Shown: positions 1-8,398 of the stretch, piece after piece | Numbering within the stretch: the first letter of the stretch is position 1 | How the letters are laid out: every line of letters begins with the position of its first letter | The notes under the pieces: generated by a model | The model's input: only the letters and a program-made list of their open reading frames with translations | Database searches by the model: none | Told to the model about the DNA's origin: nothing | Position numbers and translations under genes: made by a program | NCBI RefSeq assembly: GCF_000513295.1 | Contig: NC_023065.1 | Location: 4,031,001 to 4,095,000, forward strand | DNA from: Magnetospirillum gryphiswaldense MSR-1 v2 | Lineage (GTDB): Bacteria; Pseudomonadota; Alphaproteobacteria; Rhodospirillales; Magnetospirillaceae | Length of the DNA: 64,000 bases | Direction of reading: 5' to 3'

Positions 1-513
1 CTCGAAGCCGTACAGCCCCTGCTCGAACCAATAGCGCGGGCGCATTCGGCCCAGGCTGGTCTTGATGGCGTTGCTGATCAGGCCCGAGGTGGCCATGGAC
101 AGGAACAGGAAGCCCGGCGCCACCGCCCATTGCCGCCAGCGGGCGCGGGCTTGTGGCGAAGGCGCCCGCCACGCCGCCAGCATCAGCAGCAAAAACAGGA
201 TGCCGGCGGGGATCAGGTAAAGCTGTGCCTCGCCCAGGCGGGTGACGATCTTGAAAAAACCCTCGATCTCGCCGGTGATGGTGGCCTTCAGCCACGCCGC
301 CACCGGGCGGTCAAAGGCCAGCATGGACAGGGCGCAATAAAGCGAGACATAGAAGGTGCCCCAACTCAACGGATGGCAGCGGATCCGCTCGCCATGGGCC
401 GCCAGCCGGGCACGCAGGCCGGCGCTGCGTGTCCAGCTTTGCTCGGCCCACAATTCCACCCCTTCCCAGGCGATGGCGACGCGTTCCAGCAGGGTCAGCA
501 CGCCACGCTTCAT
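1..513 (-). CDS. PAP2-family membrane phosphatase (partial, runs off left edge)
   Basis: Only the first 171 codons lie in the window; the 3' end is cut by the left edge. The visible part has membrane segments near residues 50-70, 100-115 and 130-150. It ends just after the first PAP2 phosphatase motif, K-x6-RP, seen as KTSLGRMRPRY. The SGH and R-x5-H-x3-D motifs would lie outside the window. PAP2 enzymes remove phosphate from lipid phosphates such as undecaprenyl pyrophosphate or lipid A. The start ATG (513-511) overlaps the stop of the GT39 gene at 510 as ATGA, so the two are probably translationally coupled. The substrate is not known; action on a lipid handled by the upstream glycosyltransferase is an inference. 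Confidence 0.8.
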   Translation of the reverse strand, partial: MKRGVLTLLERVAIAWEGVELWAEQSWTRSAGLRARLAAHGERIRCHPLSWGTFYVSLYCALSMLAFDRPVAAWLKATITGEIEGFFKIVTRLGEAQLYLIPAGILFLLLMLAAWRAPSPQARARWRQWAVAPGFLFLSMATSGLISNAIKTSLGRMRPRYWFEQGLYGFE

Positions 514-2240
514 GGCGCCATCGCCCCCAGCACCGCCAGGCTGGCCCGTTTGCCGCGCGAATAGTTGAAGCCGTCGAGGATGGCGAAGGCCTCGACCTTG
601 ACGCCGTTTTCGCCGATGCGGGCATCGAAGGCGGCTTGCTGGCGCGATTCCACCAGCACCAGGGCGCCGGGATTGGCCTTCAGGTAATCGGCGGCGCCGG
701 CGCCATCGGTGAATTTGGTCTGGGTGCCCAGCCAGAACACCAGCGACGGCTCGGAATAGCCGGCGGCAGCCACCGGCACGTTGGAACCGATGCTGCCGAC
801 CACCTGGGCGGCGCTCCGCGACAGGAAGGCCTTGTCCAGGCTGGGCAGCACGCCGTTGAAGAGGGCCGGATAGGTGGCGGCGGCGGTCAGGGCCAGGGCC
901 AGACCGGCCTGGACCATGGCGCCGCGCCAGGCCAGGATGGCCGGGATCAGGGTGGCGGCGACGATGGCCAGGGCCGACACCACGTTGACGATGCCGAAAC
1001 CGTTGCCGAAATACATGGGCAGGGCGATGCAGGCGGCGGCCAGGATCAGGCCGATGGCGCACCAGACCACGTACCAGAGTTTCGCCGCCTTGTGGCGGAA
1101 GGCTTCCAGCCCTTCCACCGTCAGGGCGCCGGCCATCAGCGCCAGGGCCGGGAAGGCCGGCAGCACGTAATGGGGCAGCTTGGTCGGGATGATCTCGAAC
1201 ATCAGCCAGGTGGGCAAGGCCCAGGCCAGCAGCACGCGGAAGGCCAGACGCTGGCGTTGCGCCCACAGCCGGGTGACCACCGGGGCCAAAAGCAGCGAAC
1301 CGGGCCAGAACAGCACCACCGACAGGGCCAGATACAGGCCGGGGAAGCCGCCATGGCTCTCATGGGCGCCCAACAGCTTGGGCAACAGGTCGCCCTTGAC
1401 CGCCTCGCCGACGAAGGCGCCGCCGGTGGCCTGGGAAACGGCCACGAACCACGGTGCGGCGATAGCGGCGGCGACCACCGTGCCCAACACCGGCTTCATG
1501 GAATTGAGCCAGCGCAGATTGCGGTCGGCGATCCCTAAGGCAGCGATGGTCAGCAGGCTGATCACGGGGACCACCGGCCCCTTGATCAGGATGGCGACGC
1601 CCTGGACCAGCCAGAAGATCAGCGCTTCGGTCAGGCCGGGGCCTTTGACGTCGATGCGCGGGCCGGGGGTGGAGCAGCCACCGCCGCCAGACGAGCATGA
1701 GCCGCCGGAACTCGCCCCGCCGCTGGCCATGTCGCGGGCACGGCCCAGGATGTAGAAGCGGGCCAGGATGCCCTGGGCCGCCACCGTGCACAAAAGCAAC
1801 AGTGCGTCGGTCTTGGCCTGATGGGCCTCGCTGGTCAGCATCAGCGACGAGGCCAGCAAGATGGCGCCCAACAGGGCCGGGCGCTCGCCGATCAGGGATT
1901 TACCGAAAACGAAGGTCAGGATCACTGCCGCCCAGGCCGCCAGCAGCGACGGCAGGCGATAGGGCCAGGTCTGGGTCGAGGCCGGATGCGACAGGGTATC
2001 GACGCTGAGGGCTTGCAGCCAATAGGCCCCCGCCGGTTTCTTCGCCCGCATCTCATCCTGGAACTGGATGCGGATGTAATCATGACTTTCCAGCATCTGC
2101 CGGGTCGCCTGCATGAAGCGCGATTCGTCGCGGTCCATGGGCGGCAGGCTGGACAGGCCGGGCAGGAAGATCATCAGGCAGAACAGGGACAGCAGCAGAT
2201 AGGGGCGGAAGCCGCCGGTCAATCGATCCACGGGGTACAT
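510..2240 (-). CDS. GT39/ArnT-like membrane glycosyltransferase
   Basis: A 576-residue multi-pass membrane protein of the PMT/ArnT glycosyltransferase fold. The N-terminal membrane segment (about residues 14-33) is followed by a first external loop holding the acidic catalytic motif DRDESRF and then KKPAGAYWLQA, as in enzymes that move sugars from polyprenyl-phosphate donors to lipid A or other envelope acceptors. Further hydrophobic segments run through to about residue 500, followed by a soluble tail. Odd feature: a Ser/Gly/Cys-rich loop near residues 172-195, with two cysteines among glycine and serine runs, sits between membrane helices. It is followed by a PAP2 phosphatase with ATGA overlap. 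The donor and acceptor cannot be read from sequence. Confidence 0.85.
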   Translation of the reverse strand: MYPVDRLTGGFRPYLLLSLFCLMIFLPGLSSLPPMDRDESRFMQATRQMLESHDYIRIQFQDEMRAKKPAGAYWLQALSVDTLSHPASTQTWPYRLPSLLAAWAAVILTFVFGKSLIGERPALLGAILLASSLMLTSEAHQAKTDALLLLCTVAAQGILARFYILGRARDMASGGASSGGSCSSGGGGCSTPGPRIDVKGPGLTEALIFWLVQGVAILIKGPVVPVISLLTIAALGIADRNLRWLNSMKPVLGTVVAAAIAAPWFVAVSQATGGAFVGEAVKGDLLPKLLGAHESHGGFPGLYLALSVVLFWPGSLLLAPVVTRLWAQRQRLAFRVLLAWALPTWLMFEIIPTKLPHYVLPAFPALALMAGALTVEGLEAFRHKAAKLWYVVWCAIGLILAAACIALPMYFGNGFGIVNVVSALAIVAATLIPAILAWRGAMVQAGLALALTAAATYPALFNGVLPSLDKAFLSRSAAQVVGSIGSNVPVAAAGYSEPSLVFWLGTQTKFTDGAGAADYLKANPGALVLVESRQQAAFDARIGENGVKVEAFAILDGFNYSRGKRASLAVLGAMAP

Positions 2241-2298
2241 CCTTGGCGGGTCAGAACCTTGGCGCCTGTTCTACACCAGAAGCGGGCGGCGAAAAAAC

Positions 2299-2329
2299 AA
2301 AACCCCTCTCTGGACCAGAGAGGGGTTTT
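2299..2329 (-). terminator. Rho-independent terminator after hbd
   Basis: A perfect 15-bp inverted repeat (AAAACCCCTCTCTGG at 2299-2313 and its complement at 2315-2329) closes on itself with an A/T tract at each end. It sits 18 bases beyond the hbd stop on the minus strand. It separates hbd from the downstream GT39 gene. Confidence 0.85.
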
Positions 2330-2346
2330 GCCGGAACCGTGGGTGA

Positions 2347-3225
2347 TCAGCGGGTCGGCACCGGCTTTTCGCCGGTGTAATCATAGAAGCCGCGACCGGT
2401 CTTGCGGCCCAGCCAACCGGCTTCCACATACTTCACCAACAGCGGGCAGGGGCGATACTTGGTATCGGCCAAACCGTCGTGCAGCACGTGCATGATGGCC
2501 AGACAGGTATCCAGGCCGATGAAATCGGCCAGTTCCAGCGGGCCCATGGGGTGGTTGGCGCCCAATTTCAGGGCGGTGTCGATGCTCTCGACGCTGCCGA
2601 CGCCTTCATACAGGGTGTAGACCGCTTCGTTGATCATCGGCAGCAGGATACGGTTGACGATGAAGGCGGGGAAGTCTTCGGCGGAAACCGGCTTCTTGCC
2701 CAGCTTCAACACCATTTCACGCACCAGCGAGAAGGTTTCCTCGTCGGTGGCGATACCGCGGATCAGTTCGACCAACTGCATCACCGGCACCGGGTTCATG
2801 AAGTGCATGCCCATGAACTTGCCGGGACGGTCGGTGCTGGCCCCCAGGCGGGTGATGGAAATGGACGAGGTGTTCGACGCGATATAGGCCTCGGGCTTCA
2901 GCACCGGGCACAGCATGTTGAAGATCTTGCGCTTGATCGCTTCGTCTTCGGTGGCGGCTTCGATCACCAGATCGCTGTCGCCGAAATCGGCGTAATTGGT
3001 GGTGGTCTTGATGCGCGACAAGGTGGCGGCTTTATCTTCTTCCGACAGCTTGCCCTTTTGCACCTGGCGGGCCATGTTCTTTTCGATGGTGCCCAGGCCC
3101 TTCTTCAGGGCTTCGTCCGAGACGTCGAGCAGAATGACGTCGAAGCCCGAAGCGGCGGCGACGTGGGCGATACCGTTACCCATCTGGCCGGCGCCGATGA
3201 CACCGATTTTCTGAATGGCACTCAT
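2347..3225 (-). CDS. hbd: 3-hydroxybutyryl-CoA dehydrogenase
   Basis: The 292-residue protein interconverts acetoacetyl-CoA and 3-hydroxybutyryl-CoA with NAD(P). The N-terminus has the Rossmann nucleotide site GVIGAGQMGNGIA. Family signatures follow: the catalytic stretch GMHFMNPVPVM and the C-terminal dimerisation domain beginning near residue 185 (AFIVNRILLPMINEA). Length matches the family (about 280-295). I start it at 3225 (MSAIQKIGV), where GGAG lies about seven bases upstream, rather than at the ATG 12 bases earlier, which would overlap that ribosome site. It is the last gene of the ATR-etfB-etfA-hbd group. This suggests a role in short-chain acyl-CoA or polyhydroxybutyrate metabolism feeding electrons to ETF. 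Confidence 0.95.
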   Translation of the reverse strand: MSAIQKIGVIGAGQMGNGIAHVAAASGFDVILLDVSDEALKKGLGTIEKNMARQVQKGKLSEEDKAATLSRIKTTTNYADFGDSDLVIEAATEDEAIKRKIFNMLCPVLKPEAYIASNTSSISITRLGASTDRPGKFMGMHFMNPVPVMQLVELIRGIATDEETFSLVREMVLKLGKKPVSAEDFPAFIVNRILLPMINEAVYTLYEGVGSVESIDTALKLGANHPMGPLELADFIGLDTCLAIMHVLHDGLADTKYRPCPLLVKYVEAGWLGRKTGRGFYDYTGEKPVPTR

Positions 3226-3284
3226 GGGATGCTCCATTACGCGTTAGGTGTGGGCTACTCGAACGTCTTCGTCCTCATATGCGA

Positions 3285-3310
3285 ACGGGGCGGGATTTTC
3301 CCCGCCCCGT
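3285..3310 (-). terminator. Hairpin between etfA and hbd
   Basis: ACGGGGCGGG (3285-3294) and CCCGCCCCGT (3301-3310) form a 10-bp stem with a six-base loop just past the etfA stop. No clear T-run follows in the minus direction. It may be a weak terminator or a 3'-end stabiliser before hbd. Confidence 0.5.
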
Positions 3311-3326
3311 CGATATGTTGTCCGGC

Positions 3327-4262
3327 TTACTTCTTGTCCAGTTCGGCGGTAAGCTCGGGGATGGCTTTGAACAGGTCGGCGACCAGTCCGTAATCGGCGA
3401 CCTGGAAGATGGGGGCCTCTTCGTCCTTGTTGATGGCGACGATGACCTTGCTGTCCTTCATGCCGGCCAGATGCTGGATGGCACCCGAGATGCCGACGGC
3501 GATGTAAAGGTCCGGCGCCACGATCTTGCCGGTCTGGCCGACCTGCAGATCGTTGGGGACGAAACCGGCATCGACGGCGGCGCGGGATGCGCCGACGGCG
3601 GCGCCCAAGCGGTCGGCGACGGCTTCCAGCAGCGGGAAATTGTCGCCCGATTGCATGCCGCGACCGCCCGAGATGATCACCCGGGCGCTGGTCAGTTCCG
3701 GGCGTTCCGACTTGGACAATTCCTGGCTGACGAAGCTGGACAGGCCAGGATCGGCCGCCGGATTGATCGCCTCGATGGCCGCCGCACCGTCGGTGCCGGC
3801 GGCTTCGAAGCCGGTGGCGCGCACGGTGATGACCTTGACCGCGTCCTTGCTTTGCACGGTGGCCAGGGCGTTGCCGGCATAGATGGGACGGACGAAGGTG
3901 TCGGCGCCAACCACCGCGCTGATTTCCGAAATCTGGGCCACGTCCAACAGCGCGGCGACGCGCGGGCAGACGTTTTTGCCCGAGGAGGTGGCCGGGGCCA
4001 GGATGTGGCTGTAGCTTCCAGCGATGCCGACGATCAGCGCCGCCAGCGGTTCGGCCAGATGGTGGCCGTACTGGGCCGCATCGGCGCTCAGCACCTTGGC
4101 CACGCCGCTGATCTTGGCGGCTTCGGCGGCAACAGCGGCGATATTTTCACCCGCCACCAGCACATGGATGTCGCCACCGATCTTTTGGCCGGCGGTGACG
4201 GTGTTCAAGGTGGCGGCCTTCAGCGCGCCGCCTTCATGTTCGGCGAGAACCAGAATAGCCAT
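3327..4262 (-). CDS. etfA: Electron transfer flavoprotein alpha subunit
   Basis: The 311-residue alpha subunit of ETF forms a heterodimer with EtfB and carries FAD, passing electrons from acyl-CoA dehydrogenases to ETF:quinone oxidoreductase. The N-terminal alpha domain starts [12 protein letters not shown]. The C-terminal FAD domain contains [27 protein letters not shown] and [29 protein letters not shown], all hallmark EtfA segments. The start lies only two bases after the etfB stop, so the pair is cotranscribed and probably cotranslated. Confidence 0.97.
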   Translation of the reverse strand: MAILVLAEHEGGALKAATLNTVTAGQKIGGDIHVLVAGENIAAVAAEAAKISGVAKVLSADAAQYGHHLAEPLAALIVGIAGSYSHILAPATSSGKNVCPRVAALLDVAQISEISAVVGADTFVRPIYAGNALATVQSKDAVKVITVRATGFEAAGTDGAAAIEAINPAADPGLSSFVSQELSKSERPELTSARVIISGGRGMQSGDNFPLLEAVADRLGAAVGASRAAVDAGFVPNDLQVGQTGKIVAPDLYIAVGISGAIQHLAGMKDSKVIVAINKDEEAPIFQVADYGLVADLFKAIPELTAELDKK

Positions 4263-4264
4263 GG

Positions 4265-5011
4265 TCAGATCACCTTCGCTTCGTTCTTCAGCTTGTCGAC
4301 CAAGGTGGCGACGTCAGGCACCTTGATGCCGGCGGCACGCTTGGGCGGCTCTTCCACCTTCAAGGTCACCAGACGCGGCGCCACATCGACGCCCAGATCG
4401 CCCGGATTGGTGATGTCGATGGGCTTCTTCTTCGCCTTCATGATGTTGGGAAGCGACGCATAGCGCGGCTCGTTCAGGCGCAGATCGCTGGTCACCACCG
4501 CCGGCAAAGCCAGAGACACGGTTTCCAGACCGCCATCCACTTCACGCGTCACGATCAGCTTGTCGCCGATCTCCAGCTTGGAGGCAAACGTGCCCTGGCT
4601 CCAGCCCAGCAGCGCCGACACCATCTGACCGGTCTGGTTGCTGTCGTCGTCGATGGCCTGCTTGCCCAGGATCACCAGACCTGGGGCCTCCTTGTCGACC
4701 ACCGCCTTCAACAGCTTGGCCACCGCCAGGGGCTGAATCTCGTCGTCGGTCTGCACCAGGATGCCGCGATCGGCACCCATGGCCAGGGCGGTGCGCAGGG
4801 TTTCCTGCGCTGTCGCCGGGCCGATGCTGACCACCACGATCTCGCTCGCCTTGCCGGCTTCCTTGAGGCGAACCGCCTCTTCCACCGCGATTTCGTCGAA
4901 CGGGTTCATGCTGAACTTCACGTTCGCCGTCTCGACGCCCGTATTGTCAGCCTTCACCCGGATTTTCACGTTGTAATCAATGACGCGCTTCGCCGCGACA
5001 AGTACCTTCAT
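4265..5011 (-). CDS. etfB: Electron transfer flavoprotein beta subunit
   Basis: The 248-residue EtfB begins [20 protein letters not shown], typical for alphaproteobacteria. It contains the AMP-binding region and the family signature around [17 protein letters not shown]. It also carries the recognition-loop region [28 protein letters not shown] used for docking to dehydrogenases. A minus-strand promoter with TTGACA and TATGGT boxes lies about 75-105 bases upstream, so etfBA has its own promoter as well as possible read-through from the adenosyltransferase gene. Confidence 0.97.
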   Translation of the reverse strand: MKVLVAAKRVIDYNVKIRVKADNTGVETANVKFSMNPFDEIAVEEAVRLKEAGKASEIVVVSIGPATAQETLRTALAMGADRGILVQTDDEIQPLAVAKLLKAVVDKEAPGLVILGKQAIDDDSNQTGQMVSALLGWSQGTFASKLEIGDKLIVTREVDGGLETVSLALPAVVTSDLRLNEPRYASLPNIMKAKKKPIDITNPGDLGVDVAPRLVTLKVEEPPKRAAGIKVPDVATLVDKLKNEAKVI

Positions 5012-5085
5012 GGTCTTCCCGATCCCTCGATTGACCGCCCGCGCCTTAAATGGGTATCGCGTAGCGTATTTAGGTATTGCATTGC

Positions 5086-5114
5086 ACCATATGACGTGTG
5101 GTTATGGATGTCAA
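5086..5114 (-). promoter_or_regulatory. Predicted sigma-70-type promoter of etfBA
   Basis: On the minus strand TTGACA (5114-5109) is separated by 17 bases from TATGGT (5091-5086). The -35 box is a perfect match and the -10 box matches at 4 of 6. The etfB start lies about 75 bases downstream. Confidence 0.6.
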
Positions 5115-5137
5115 CGTCACCCGGCTTACGGTTATTG

Positions 5138-5704
5138 TTACCGATTGGCGCCGGGACGCCACAAGACATCGCTGGCGCCTTTTTCATTGAGCCAGCGGGC
5201 CATGACGAACAGATGGTCCGACAGTCGGTTGATATAGGCAATGGTTTGTTCGCCAACGTTTTCTTCCCGCGCCAGGGCGCAGATGTGTCGCTCGGCCCGC
5301 CGGGCGATGGTGCGGGCCAGATGCAGATGGGCGGCGGCGGGCGAGCCGCCGGGCAGGATGAAGGAATTGAGCGGGGCCAGTTCGGCGTTCATGGCGTCGA
5401 TTTCCGCTTCCAGCCGTTCGACCTGGGCGGCGACCATGCGCAGCGCACTGCCCGGAGCTTCGGTCGCGGCGGCGGGGGTGCACAAATCGGCACCCAGATC
5501 GAACAGGTCGTTCTGGATGCGGGCGAGCATGGCATCGTCGGCGCCTTGGGTGTGCAATCGGGCCAGGCTGATGACGGCGTTGGCCTCGTCCACCGTGCCA
5601 TAGGCCTCGACGCGCAGGGATTGCTTGGGCACGCGGGCGCCGTTGCCCAAGGATGTCTCGCCCTTGTCGCCACCTTTGGTGTATATGCGGGTCAGCCGGA
5701 CCAT
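5138..5704 (-). CDS. PduO-type cob(I)alamin adenosyltransferase
   Basis: The 188-residue protein transfers the adenosyl group of ATP to cob(I)alamin to make coenzyme B12. It begins MVRLTRIYTKGGDKGETSLG, the N-terminal ATP-binding motif TKGGDKGET. The C-terminal helices carry ARTIARRAERHICAL and YINRLSDHLFVMARW, both diagnostic for PduO-type enzymes. Length matches the family (about 190). It precedes etfB on the same strand, an arrangement I recall as common in Rhodospirillales, where B12-dependent methylmalonyl-CoA mutase is used. No B12 riboswitch is evident in the 119 bases before it. Confidence 0.93.
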   Translation of the reverse strand: MVRLTRIYTKGGDKGETSLGNGARVPKQSLRVEAYGTVDEANAVISLARLHTQGADDAMLARIQNDLFDLGADLCTPAAATEAPGSALRMVAAQVERLEAEIDAMNAELAPLNSFILPGGSPAAAHLHLARTIARRAERHICALAREENVGEQTIAYINRLSDHLFVMARWLNEKGASDVLWRPGANR

Positions 5705-5741
5705 GGGGTTCCTTCCTGTCTGAACGGACGGGGATTTATGC

Positions 5742-5760
5742 CATGATCACGCCGATCATG
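5742..5760. repeat. 19-bp palindrome in the ATR/lptG divergent region
   Basis: CATGATC (5742-5748) and GATCATG (5754-5760) form a perfect 7-bp inverted repeat with the spacer ACGCC. It lies between two divergently transcribed genes and just upstream of the lptG -10 box, so it could be an operator. No regulator can be named. Confidence 0.45.
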
Positions 5761-5766
5761 CGAGCC

Positions 5767-5794
5767 TTCCCCTGGCGCGGATTCGCACTATAAT
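5767..5794 (+). promoter_or_regulatory. Predicted promoter of lptG
   Basis: A perfect TATAAT box lies at 5789-5794, 29 bases before the lptG ATG. The -35 region (TTCCCC, 5767-5772, spacer 16) is weak. A palindrome ends seven bases upstream of it. Confidence 0.45.
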
Positions 5795-5823
5795 CCGCCG
5801 CGACGTCATTTTGGATCGAAGCC

Positions 5824-6927
5824 ATGCGCCTGTCCCACACCCTCAGCGCCTATATCGGCCGCCAGTTCCTGCTGGCCTTCGCCTCGGTGCTGGCGGTCAT
5901 CTTGGGCGTGGTCTTCCTGTTCGACATCATCGAGCTGATCCGTCGTGCCGCCGGGCGCGGCGATCTGGGCGTCTTCAATCTGGTTGCCATGGCGTTGCTG
6001 AAATTGCCGCAGATGATGCACACCGTGCTGCCCTTCGCCGTGATGATCGGTGCCATGGTGGCGTTCTGGCGGCTGACGCGGACGCATGAGTTGGTGGTGG
6101 CGCGCTCGGCCGGGATTTCCGCCTGGCAGTTCCTGACCCCGGTGCTGGTGCTGGTGGCGGGCTTGGGCGTGATCGAGCTGACCGCCTTCAATCCCATGGC
6201 GGCGACCATGTACGGGCGTTTCCAGAAGATGGAGGATGAGATCCTGCTGGGTAAGACCAGCGCGCTCGACGTCTCCGAGATGGGGTTGTGGCTGCGCGAG
6301 GGCGACGCCCAGCGGCAGATCGTCCTGCATGCCGATCAGGTTCAGCAGGAATTGTTGACCCTGAACCTGCGCGGCGTCCATGTCTTCGTGCTCAATGCCG
6401 AGGAGCATTTCACCCGCCGCCTGTCGGCGGCATCGGGGCGGCTGGCCGACGGCGTGCTGGAACTGACCGATGTGTGGGAAATGGAGGGCGGCAAGTCGTC
6501 GGTGCACCATCCGGCGCTCAAGCTGGCCACCGAGCTGACCCTGGAGCGGGTGCACGACAATTTCGCCTCGCCCGAGACCATGAGCTTCTGGCAATTGCCG
6601 GCCTTCATCACCTTTTTCGAGAAGGCCGGTTTCGCCGCCACCAAGCATCGCATGCATTTCCAGTCGCTGCTGTCGTCGCCGTTACTCTATTGCGCCATGG
6701 TGCTGGTGGCGGCGGTGTTCTCGCTGCGCCCCAATATGCGTGCCGGCGGGCTGCTGATGCGGGTGGGCGGCGGTGTCGCCGCCGGTTTCGGCATTTATTT
6801 CTTCAACAAGATCATCTATGCCTTCGGCCTGTCAGCGACCTTGCCGCAAGGGCTGGCGGCCTGGAGCCCGGCCCTGGTGGCCGGCCTGATCGGCGTATCC
6901 GGTCTGCTGCATCTGGAAGACGGTTGA
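5824..6927 (+). CDS. lptG: LPS export ABC transporter permease LptG
   Basis: The 367-residue YjgP/YjgQ-family protein pairs with LptF and the LptB ATPase to pull lipopolysaccharide out of the inner membrane. It begins MRLSHTLSAYIGRQFLLAF, followed by a first membrane helix and, near residues 60-110, two more with the family stretch RTHELVVARSAGISAWQFL. A periplasmic beta-jellyroll domain spans about residues 130-260. Three C-terminal helices follow (about 275-360, including NMRAGGLLMRVGGGVAAGFGIYF). LptF is encoded 40 kb away (46388-47509), so the permease pair is split here. The next gene (GT39) begins four bases after the stop. Confidence 0.92.
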   Translation: MRLSHTLSAYIGRQFLLAFASVLAVILGVVFLFDIIELIRRAAGRGDLGVFNLVAMALLKLPQMMHTVLPFAVMIGAMVAFWRLTRTHELVVARSAGISAWQFLTPVLVLVAGLGVIELTAFNPMAATMYGRFQKMEDEILLGKTSALDVSEMGLWLREGDAQRQIVLHADQVQQELLTLNLRGVHVFVLNAEEHFTRRLSAASGRLADGVLELTDVWEMEGGKSSVHHPALKLATELTLERVHDNFASPETMSFWQLPAFITFFEKAGFAATKHRMHFQSLLSSPLLYCAMVLVAAVFSLRPNMRAGGLLMRVGGGVAAGFGIYFFNKIIYAFGLSATLPQGLAAWSPALVAGLIGVSGLLHLEDG

Positions 6928-6931
6928 GTTA

Positions 6932-8398
6932 ATGACTTCCTCCAATCGCTGGCCGCTGGCCGCTCTGGTTCTGGTGGCCGTGGTCACCTTGTGGCGTTTG
7001 GCCGTGCTGGCTTTCGCCCCGCCCAATCTGTCGTTTGACGAGGCCCAGTACTGGGCCTGGGCGCAAAGCTTCCAGCTCGGGTATTATTCCAAGCCGCCCA
7101 TGGTCGCCTGGGCCATCGCCGCCACCACCGCCCTGTTCGGCGAGGGCGAGGGCGCCATCAAGCTGTCCTCGACTCTGACCCACACGCTGACCGCCTGGTT
7201 CCTGTATCTGCTGGGACGCGATATGTTCGGGCGCCGCGAAGGCGCCCTGGCCGCCATGGGCTGGATCACCCTGCCGGCAGTGTCGCTGTCGGCGATGATG
7301 ATCACCACCGACCCCTTCCTGCTGACCGCCTGGGCGGCGGCCCTGTGGTTCCTGGTCCGGGCCGAGCGCCACGGCCCCGGCATCAATGGCTGGTGGTTGG
7401 CCCTGGGCGTGGCCTTCGGCCTGGGGTTGTTGTCCAAATACGCCATGGCCTTCTTTCTGTTGAGTCTGGCCCTGTGGATGGTGCTGGTGCCCGAGGCGCG
7501 ACGATTGCTGAAAGGCGGCGGTTTGTGGCTGGCCTTGGGGCTGGGGTTGCTGATTTATACCCCCAACGGCATCTGGAATGCCTTGAACGGCTTCGTCTCC
7601 TACGCCCATACCCGCGACAACGCCAATTTGCGCGGCGACATGTTCAATTTCGGCAAGCTGGCGGAATTCGTCGGCGGCCAGTTTGGTGTCGCCGGCCCCA
7701 TCCTGATGGTGCTGTTGTTGGTCGGGTTGGTGGCGGCGTTGCGTCGTGGCGGCGATGGCCGCTTGCGGCTGCTCGCCGCCTTCACCTTGCCGGTCCTGGC
7801 GATCATGACGGCGGAAAGCTTTCTGTCGCGGGCCAACGCCAATTGGACGGCACCGGCCTATGTGGCCGGAGTGGTGCTGGCCAGCGCCTGGGCGGCGCCC
7901 CGGTGGCCGCGCCTGTTGCTGGCGTCGTTGGCCTTGCACCTGCTGGCCATGGGGGTGCTCTACAACATGGACGCGGTGCGCCATGGCCTGGGGCTGGCGG
8001 AAAACAGCCGGCTCGATCCGATGAAGCGCATTCGCGGCTGGGACAAGGTGGGGGACAGGATTTCGCTGTTGCTGGCCGAACATCCCGGTGCCCGCCTGCT
8101 GGCCGACGAACGCAAGGTGCTGGCGACCTTGACGTATTACGTCAATCCGCATCCGTTCGACGCCATCAAATGGAACCCGGATGGGCGGGTGCGTGACCAT
8201 TTCGACCAGACCACCACTTTGCCGGTGGGGGCGGGGCAATACATCTATGTCACCGAAAATCCCAACGTGCCCGAGGGGGTGATCGCCCGTTTCGCCCAGG
8301 CCCAGGCGTTGGGACGTATCGACGACCATTTGAGCGGCTCCCATGGCCGCGCCTTGTCGGTGTGGTGGTTGAGCGAGTTCAAGGGGTACGGGGAATGA
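6932..8398 (+). CDS. GT39-family membrane glycosyltransferase (second copy)
   Basis: A 488-residue multi-pass membrane protein with a PMT_2-type domain. After the first helix, the external loop carries the acidic motif LSFDEAQYWAW and then YYSKPPMVAW, matching the catalytic DE and substrate loop of ArnT/PMT-like enzymes. About ten further hydrophobic segments follow, then a short soluble tail from about residue 350. It lies in lptG-GT39-PAP2 order, and its stop overlaps the PAP2 start as ATGA. The proximity to lptG suggests a lipid A or LPS modifying role, but that is inference. Confidence 0.85.
   Translation: MTSSNRWPLAALVLVAVVTLWRLAVLAFAPPNLSFDEAQYWAWAQSFQLGYYSKPPMVAWAIAATTALFGEGEGAIKLSSTLTHTLTAWFLYLLGRDMFGRREGALAAMGWITLPAVSLSAMMITTDPFLLTAWAAALWFLVRAERHGPGINGWWLALGVAFGLGLLSKYAMAFFLLSLALWMVLVPEARRLLKGGGLWLALGLGLLIYTPNGIWNALNGFVSYAHTRDNANLRGDMFNFGKLAEFVGGQFGVAGPILMVLLLVGLVAALRRGGDGRLRLLAAFTLPVLAIMTAESFLSRANANWTAPAYVAGVVLASAWAAPRWPRLLLASLALHLLAMGVLYNMDAVRHGLGLAENSRLDPMKRIRGWDKVGDRISLLLAEHPGARLLADERKVLATLTYYVNPHPFDAIKWNPDGRVRDHFDQTTTLPVGAGQYIYVTENPNVPEGVIARFAQAQALGRIDDHLSGSHGRALSVWWLSEFKGYGE

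Noticed and set aside
429-1538. Long plus-strand open frame opposite the first GT39 gene
   Set aside because: Gly/His/Gln-rich low-complexity translation and no family pattern; it is the antisense shadow of a clear membrane glycosyltransferase in GC-rich DNA.
5705-5823. B12 riboswitch before the cobalamin adenosyltransferase gene
   Set aside because: The 119-base gap is too short and lacks a B12-box-like sequence; only a palindrome and a promoter were seen.
6929-8344. Long minus-strand open frame opposite the second GT39 gene
   Set aside because: Gln/His/Gly-rich shadow; the plus frame has the catalytic DE loop and helices.
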